DNA of 64,000 nt, from NCBI GenBank assembly GCA_003049485.1, contig PYST01000095.1, positions 52,101-116,100 on the forward strand. The letters are read 5' to 3'. The notes beneath the pieces were generated by a model that had not been told where the DNA came from, did no database searches, and saw only the letters and a list, made by a program, of their open reading frames with translations. Source of the DNA: Ophioceras dolichostomum. Taxonomy: Eukaryota; Ascomycota; Sordariomycetes; Magnaporthales; Ophioceraceae. The translations under genes were made by a program, and so were the position numbers. Below, in pieces: positions 57,693 through 64,000 of the stretch (the first letter of the stretch is position 1; every line of letters begins with the position of its first letter).

Positions 57693-59426
57693 GGTGTCGC
57701 GCTGGGTCTGAACTGAGGCCGTGGGTTGTCGCTGAGAAGTTCCGAGCGCCTCACCGAGACGCGACGTGAGACGCGATTTTTGGTGTTGGGGAGAGTGGGG
57801 TCAGCGGCGTGGGGCCTAGCAGGGCTGAAGTAGTTGCCTTCCGTTTGCCCACGGGAAAGGATCCAGCCCTTGTTGGTCCGACTAGGAGGAAGAATTCTGC
57901 GAACGCTAGCCCGGATGGTGCTGATCTGTTGTCAAAATTCAAGAGAAAAAAAGCAAACACGGTGACGTGAAGGTGAAAGAGCAGACAGCCAGACAAAGTG
58001 ACGTCTGGTCCCGGAACCGTTCCGAGCGGGCCGCCGGACAAGCATCGACCCCACAGTATGGAGTACATTACCCCTGTATGACCCTGGCATTGGCCAGTCT
58101 GGTACCACGGAAAAGAGGGAGCCGCATCCAACGTCCTCCCTTTCCTCTATGTTCGACGATAGGCTTCCCTATGTTTTGGAAATCAATGTCCTGAGTAGGT
58201 ACTCAGGTTGAATGCCTATTATAAGTGACATAAGTTGCAGAACTAGTCTGTCCCCCTTCGGCCCAGATTCGCCCCTTGGAATTCAGTGCTTCATTTCCCT
58301 CCAAAGAGCGGCTCCTGTCTCGCGACTATATTGTGCTACCTCTCTGGCCTTCTCTCGCCTCCCTCTAGAGATCTACAAGCTAGTAGATGCGGGCGGGCTA
58401 CCGAAGATTCCTAGTATAATCCGCCAATTGTTGACTCTCATGCAATACGGTGCTCTGAGGTATGCGGATCGGAACATGAAGCTGATGAGCGTGCTGGGCG
58501 GCCTGATCGCCCCCTATCCAGACGGTAGGTACGCAGCCAGTGGATTCAGGCTCTCTGCTGCGCTATAGCTGTTTGCTTGCGCGTGGCCGGTCTACGAATG
58601 GCTCAGGTCCTGTAATTCCAGTCGGACCGCGTGTCCAGATTTGCAGAGCCACTGGACAAATGGCGATCTGAGACCGACTCACCTGCTAAAATTCCTCAGA
58701 GGGGGCGACACACACATACATTCATCACACCTTCCCTCATCGTGCATTCCAATTCGCGTCAAGGAAGCACGCGAAACACGTCTCCCGACTAAATACGACC
58801 CCTGCCTTCCGCTGCATTCAAATCCAGACTTCGTTCCAGCTTCTCAGTGTCCCCGGCCGTGAAATCGATTTCATCCTAGCTTTCCCCTCACCCCGGCAAC
58901 ACCCCCGGCAGCTGTTGCGGCCGACACTCGTTTTCCGCCGTCGAATTCACCAGCTAGATTCGGGACCAAATTTTCTATCCCATCGGCTATCCGCTCCTTC
59001 CAGTTTCTTTCCGCCCTTCCAAGACCCTTCATTACCACCAACCTCACATGCTCTCTTTGCCCGATGCATTATCTGATGCACCAACCTTCTAATCCTGTCC
59101 GCCGTGACTAACGTCTGGGCGCGTTTGGTCCCAGCTATCTGTTGTTTATTTTTCTTTTTCTGTGCTCCAGTTGGAGTTATTCCATTTGTGCCTTGATGCG
59201 ACCTTCCGTCATCCATGTTTTTCCCTCGCGCGCGCTGTGACAACAACAATTTCCCGACGCTCCTTTCTTGCCCTCACTATCTCGCACTCTCGGAGTTCTC
59301 CGTGTCCCGCCTTCCCGTCGCAGCTCAACTTCATCCCAAAGACACTTTGTCGCTTCTATCATTGACCATCCGATCGAGGGCCAGGGCGTCCTCTAGCTTG
59401 AATAATTCCATGCAAGCTTGCCGTTG
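57693..59426. promoter_or_regulatory. Divergent intergenic region, SMC5 / HSL1-like kinase
   Basis: 1.7 kb between divergent housekeeping genes. The part before the kinase (about 58690-59400) is C/T-rich, as in long fungal 5' leaders. An open frame at 58212-58568 has no recognisable domain and was not called. A CGGACCG at 58623 shows this 7-mer is not unique to the cluster. Confidence 0.5.
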
Positions 59427-62400
59427 ATGGATGACCACCAAACTCACCGGCCTGCTCAACGGCCTGACCAACGGCCTCCTTTGAGGGACACCACCATGCG
59501 GGCAAACAATATGGCCAGTCAACCGGGACCTCGAGCTCGGGCTTCCCGCCCGGCTAACCTCAAAATTGAGAACAGGGAGCCCTCTCGAACCCACCACGAG
59601 CACCTAAAGCTCCCTAGTCGTGCTGCCCCCGCATCAGCCAACCCAAGGATGGCGGCCGTCACGGCAATGGCCGGGGCTAGGGCTTCACTGTCTGCTTCTG
59701 TGTCCGCCACATCGGGCACGGACTCGAAAAGGGTCTCGCAGGTCTCTCAGATCTCCGCCACCTCCAATAACTCGAACACGTCTAGCAATTTCCGCAAGCT
59801 CAAGACCCATGTCGGACCCTGGATGCTTGGCAAGACCTTGGGGAAGGGCTCGTCGGCCCGTGTGAGGCTTGGTCGTCATTCCCAGAAGGACTTGAAAGTC
59901 GCCATCAAGATCATCTCCAAGGATGTATGCCACATCACGCAGCCCGGCAGCCTGGCTAAGCTTGACGAGATCGACAGCGCCTTGCCAGACGATGTGCACG
60001 GTGTTCGACGGATGCCTCTGACTCTCGAGCGCGAGGTTGCCATCCTGAAGCTGATCGACCATCCCAATATTGTCCATCTGCATGACATCTGGGAGAGCCG
60101 GAATGCCATGTGCGTTTTGCCCTGGAACCTCCTGGACCACCCTGCTCCCCTGAGCCCTTTGCACTCCTTGATATTCCTTCCACTCCGGTCCGATTCATCT
60201 GCTGGCACATTTTACTGACATGAGCGGTGCACTCGCAGTTACTTGATCATGGAGTTCGTTGAGCGGGGCGATCTCTTCGAGTACATCCTCACATTTGGGG
60301 CAATGAGAGAGGACGAGGCCCTATGCGTGTTCCGACAGGTGATGGCCGGAATCGACTACTGTCACTCGTACGGCATCTGCCACCGCGACTTGAAGCCGGA
60401 GAACATTCTCATCACGGCATATGGCAAGATCAAGATTGCAGACTTCGGCTTGGCTGCCCTCCACCAGGGCCCGCAAGAGAGGCTGCACACGTCCTGCGGA
60501 AGCCCTCATTACGCCGCGCCCGAGCTCCTGCGATCCAAAAGCTACCGTGGCGAAAAGTCAGACATCTGGAGCATGGGCGTCATCCTTTTCGTCATGCTGG
60601 CCAGCCGCCTGCCGTTCGACGACGACGACCTGCATGTTATGGTCAGCAAGGCCAAGAAGGCCATCTATGTCATGCCGCCTGAGTTCAGCCCGGAGGCCAA
60701 AGACTTCATCCACCGCATCCTGCAGGTTAACCCCGATGTCCGCATCTCCATGAACGAGATGTGGAAACATCCTCTGGTCTGGAAGTACGGCTATATGGAC
60801 CAGCTGAAAAGCAGGGAGGGTATTGCGGATCCCCGCCTCCAGCACAAAAATAAGCCGCTGGACTTCTGCAGCATCGACCCGCAAATACTGAGACAGCTCC
60901 AGGCCATGTGGCACACTTTCTCGGAGCGGGAACTGGTCGCCAAGCTCGTTAGCAATGGGTAAGTTGTTGATCGTCCCAATTTGCAGACCCGACCCGTTGC
61001 CATTGATTACGTGCTCCTGTCTCTGACTAACATGGAATTATGGCATGGCCGATCTCCCATGTCTAGGCCCAACGACCAGAAGCTTTTCTACTGGCTCTTG
61101 GTAGAGTACCGGGAGCGCCAGCTCGAGGACTACGACCCGAACCTGACCCATTCTGCGAGCGATTACCATCACCTTCGACCCCCTCAGTGGTCAACCCGAG
61201 TCTCTACGCGCCAGTTCTCAACGAGCCGGGCAAGCGGACACGGACGCAGCATCTCTCGCTTCACGGTCATCTCCAACGTGCCCGAGACGGAGGTCGGAGA
61301 GGAGCTTGGGACTATTCGCAGCTACGACCCGTACAAGTCCTCGGTGGTCATGCCCCCACAGGCATCCCAAGCCAAAATTGTTATCCACAGGGACAGCACA
61401 GCGCCCACCTACGGCGGCCTCTATGGAGGATACACTGGGCCTTCCAAGGGAGCAAAGGCACGGGCCAACTCTAATAGCAGCAGCCAGCGCCACTCGCGAG
61501 CAGGGGGCGAACCTGGGGGCAGGCTTATGACGCCTCGAAGCTCGATGAGCTCGCTTCCGAGTGGCCGACTTGCTCACCACAGAGTGCGAGCAAACTCGCG
61601 TCACAAGCGTGCGGTCGATTTCTCGGGCCTTCGAAGACAGTCCACTCTTCGCCGACTGCACAGCCTCCAGGGTATCGCGGCGCCGGCAAGCATTGCAGGG
61701 GATGAGACGACTTACGAGCGAGACTTCTCATCTCCATCGAGCCCCCATAAGACTCGCAAGTTCTCTGACAGAGACGCCAGTGTTCCTAAGCCCCCAGCCA
61801 AGCCTGCTACCGCTGATCGACACACTGTGTTCAGCGAGGAGCTGCGGCACTTCAGCAACATTATTGCCAAGGACTGTGATGAGGCCTTCAACAGCTCTTT
61901 ACTTTCCGAGCAAAATGTCGACGAAGACGGCTCGCTGAAGGAAGCGTCGTTTTCTCTAACTCTAGGGCCTCCCACCCCGGATGCCACGCCGACCGCAGTG
62001 CAGGCCCCCACGCACCCCTGGGACTCGCGGCCACTGCCACCAACTCCCCCATCGTCGAGCCACAACAGTGAGTTTCCGGTCGTGGCATACACGGAGAAAT
62101 TTGCGCCGGCCGCTGGCCCTCGCGGCCCTCGTGGCATGGGCAGCATGTCCACCCCGTCCCCGGCCGAGCGACGGGTAGTCTCAGCTCCCGTCCACGGCCA
62201 GCACGGAGCCCGCGCCCTACCGATGCTTCCGTCGATCTTTGAGAACACGCCAGAGCCAGCCCAGCACAACGCTAGCAACCCCCGCAACGTCTCAGCACCC
62301 ACCAAGTCGCCGGCCCCGCTGCCAACTCCTCATGAGAAGAAGGGCTTGGACTTCTTGGCGACCACTGATAAGACGATCCGCATCGTCAACTCGCCTTCCG

Positions 62401-63712
62401 AGAAGCGTGCCGCTGCGGCTGCAGCCACGATCGAGCCCCTGCATATCCGCAAGAAGAACACAACGGTAGCGAGGGGCGCCAGAGAGATGCAGCCCTCTAC
62501 ACGCGCCTCTGCTGATCCCGAGGGCGGACAGCAGCAGTCTTCAACTGCCAAGCAGACTCAATCGCAGATTAAGAAAACGGAGTCTCAAGGCAGCGGCTCG
62601 ACCTTCGCCATGCGAAAGAAGAAGTCCTGGTTCAAGCGTCTGTCAAAGGACTCGAAGGAGTCGTCAGCTGCTAGCGAGGAAAATTCAAACGCTCAAGTCT
62701 GCCCGCGGCGCATGGACTCCTCTTCGACTCATCCGAACAGAACCGAGTCAACGACCTCCTCAGGGGCTCCGCCGCCGCCAGCGGTTACGGCGAAGAAGCG
62801 GAGCTTCATCTTCCCATTCTGGCGAAGCAGCAAGTCCGAGCCGCGTATGTCCATCGCAGGTAAGTGTCTTCCTTATTCACCCTACTCAGACCTGCTCCCA
62901 CCCTTATTCCCGCTTTTTTTCCTCTACTCGGCCAAGCAGATAGACACCACCGACTAGCCAATGCTAACCTGCAACCTGCAAATCCAGGCCCCGAGTACGA
63001 CGAAGCCGAGATCTCCGATGCACGGCCCGGAGCGAAGTCCCGCAAGTCGAACTACCGCCTGGACATGGACTTCCACAAGCGCGACTTGAAGGGCTCCAGC
63101 AAGTCGACGGCCAAGACGAGCCCCAAGGTCTCCTCCTTCCCGCAGGACACGGGCGAGCGCATGATCAAGCCGCAGCAGAGCTGGCTCGCGCGCCTCTTCC
63201 GCGTCAAGCCGGCCACGCGGACCATCTGCCTGCAGATCTCCAAGCGGCGCGCCCGCCAGGAGCTGGCCATCATGCTGCGCGACTGGCGCAAATGGGGCAT
63301 CCGAGATGTGGTCGTCGACAAGGACCGTAACATCGTGTTCGCCAAGCTGTCTTCCAAGAACCGTAAGTCTATCTCTTGCTACTTACCTACCTCTTTTCGT
63401 TTCCCCCCTTTTTTCACCTCTCTTGCTTGATCTTACCTACCTACGTAGGTAATAACTGACTTGTTTTTCTTTGTTTGTTACCGCCGCTCAGATCTCAACA
63501 TCAAGGAGGTCGACTTCGCCTGCGAGATCATAACGGTGATCGAGCACGGCAAGCGCCACCACCTCAGCATCGTGCGCTTCACGCAGGAGCGCGGCGCCGC
63601 GTCGAGCTTCCACAAGGTCGTCGACGGCGTCCAGAACGTCCTGGTCCACCGGGGCCTCCTCGTCGCGGACGAGAAGAAGGCGAAGATGATGATTAAGACC
63701 CTGAACTCGTGA
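59427..63712 (+). CDS. hsl1/gin4-like: HSL1/GIN4-type (Nim1-related) serine/threonine kinase
   Basis: Five exons (59427-60109, 60239-60958, 61067-62859, 62988-63362, 63492-63712) encode 1263 aa. The kinase domain begins at about residue 129 with LGKGSSARVRLG. It includes VAIKII, CHRDLKPEN (about 274), ADFGLA, CGSPHYAAPE and SDIWSMGV, so it is catalytically complete. An insertion of about 30 residues after the VAIKII lysine is typical of the fungal Hsl1/Gin4/Kcc4 family. A long Ser/Pro/Thr-rich regulatory region follows. The last about 130 residues, beginning near SWLARLFRVKPATRTICLQ, form a fungal kinase-associated membrane-binding (KA1-like) domain. The family works at the bud neck or septum, controlling Swe1/Wee1 and septins. 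The start is the first ATG in the open frame. Confidence 0.92.
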
Positions 63713-64000
63713 AAAGAGGAAAGAAAGACAGCACGCGCCGCCACCACGCTCATAGGGCAGCAGGATGCACGTGCACCCACCCCTAACTTCCGTGATGATC
63801 TCATCCCAATTCATTTTTCTTTTGTGTGGCCACCCCCCTCTGCCCCCTTTTTTCCTCCCCTCCCCATTTTTCTTTTCTTAAATTTCTGGGTTGTTCTTCT
63901 CCCTTCTTCTCTTATGCATGTCTCTCATACAGGGGATTTTAGTTCATTGATTGTTCGCATCATACAGGCTGGTTGGCTGGGCAGAAAACGAAACAGGCGT

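Noticed and set aside
58212..58568. 118-codon plus-strand ORF between SMC5 and the kinase
   Set aside because: No recognisable family, and it lies in what should be promoter DNA of two housekeeping genes.

Overview
The window is nuclear DNA of a filamentous ascomycete (Pezizomycotina). The protein-coding genes carry short introns of about 60-170 nt with GTNNGT donors and AG acceptors. Coding regions are GC-rich, and TAGG/CCTA microsatellite patches are scattered between genes. The gene content and HSL1/SMC5-type neighbours suggest a Sordariomycete, but the species cannot be fixed from the sequence alone. I rebuilt every spliced gene by hand: splice phases were checked at each junction, all coding totals are multiples of three, and no internal stop remains. 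Two assembly blemishes are present: a 50-N gap inside a poly-G run (33119-33207), and a single N between two identical 47-bp copies (49672-49766).

From 2253 to about 38700 lies a secondary-metabolite cluster of the epipolythiodioxopiperazine (ETP; gliotoxin/acetylaranotin) type. In order: cytochrome P450-1 (-); GliK-type gamma-glutamyl cyclotransferase (+); GliJ-type dipeptidase (+); a T-C-A-T-C nonribosomal peptide synthetase (+); GliI-type C-S lyase (+); GliT-type dithiol oxidase (-); a fused GliM-type methyltransferase/GliG-type glutathione S-transferase (+); P450-2 (+); a short-chain dehydrogenase (+); an AtaL/DUF1857 SRPBCC protein (+); an MFS transporter (-); P450-3 (-); a wax-synthase-type membrane acyltransferase (+); and a class I methyltransferase (+). 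The inferred logic is as follows. The NRPS makes a cyclic dipeptide, P450s oxidise its alpha carbons, and the GST domain adds glutathione. GliK, GliJ and GliI enzymes strip the adducts to thiols, and GliT closes the disulfide. The remaining P450s, the SDR, the methyltransferases and the acyltransferase decorate the core, and the MFS protein exports it.

The next gene, on the minus strand at 39299-48304, is a nine-exon highly reducing polyketide synthase (KS-AT-DH-cMT-ER-KR-ACP, 2714 aa) with a degenerate-looking ER. Together with the wax-synthase-type acyltransferase it raises the hypothesis of an acylated (polyketide ester) ETP, in the manner of acetylaranotin or the scabrosin esters. This is an inference.

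From 48305 to 54111 the DNA is gene-poor and shows only one plausible small gene, a CxxC-rich protein of about 88 aa. The right flank is housekeeping: SMC5 (-), which shares a divergent intergenic region with an HSL1/GIN4-type kinase (+). No Zn2Cys6 or other pathway-specific regulator gene was found in the window, although palindromic CGG-type sites recur in cluster promoters.
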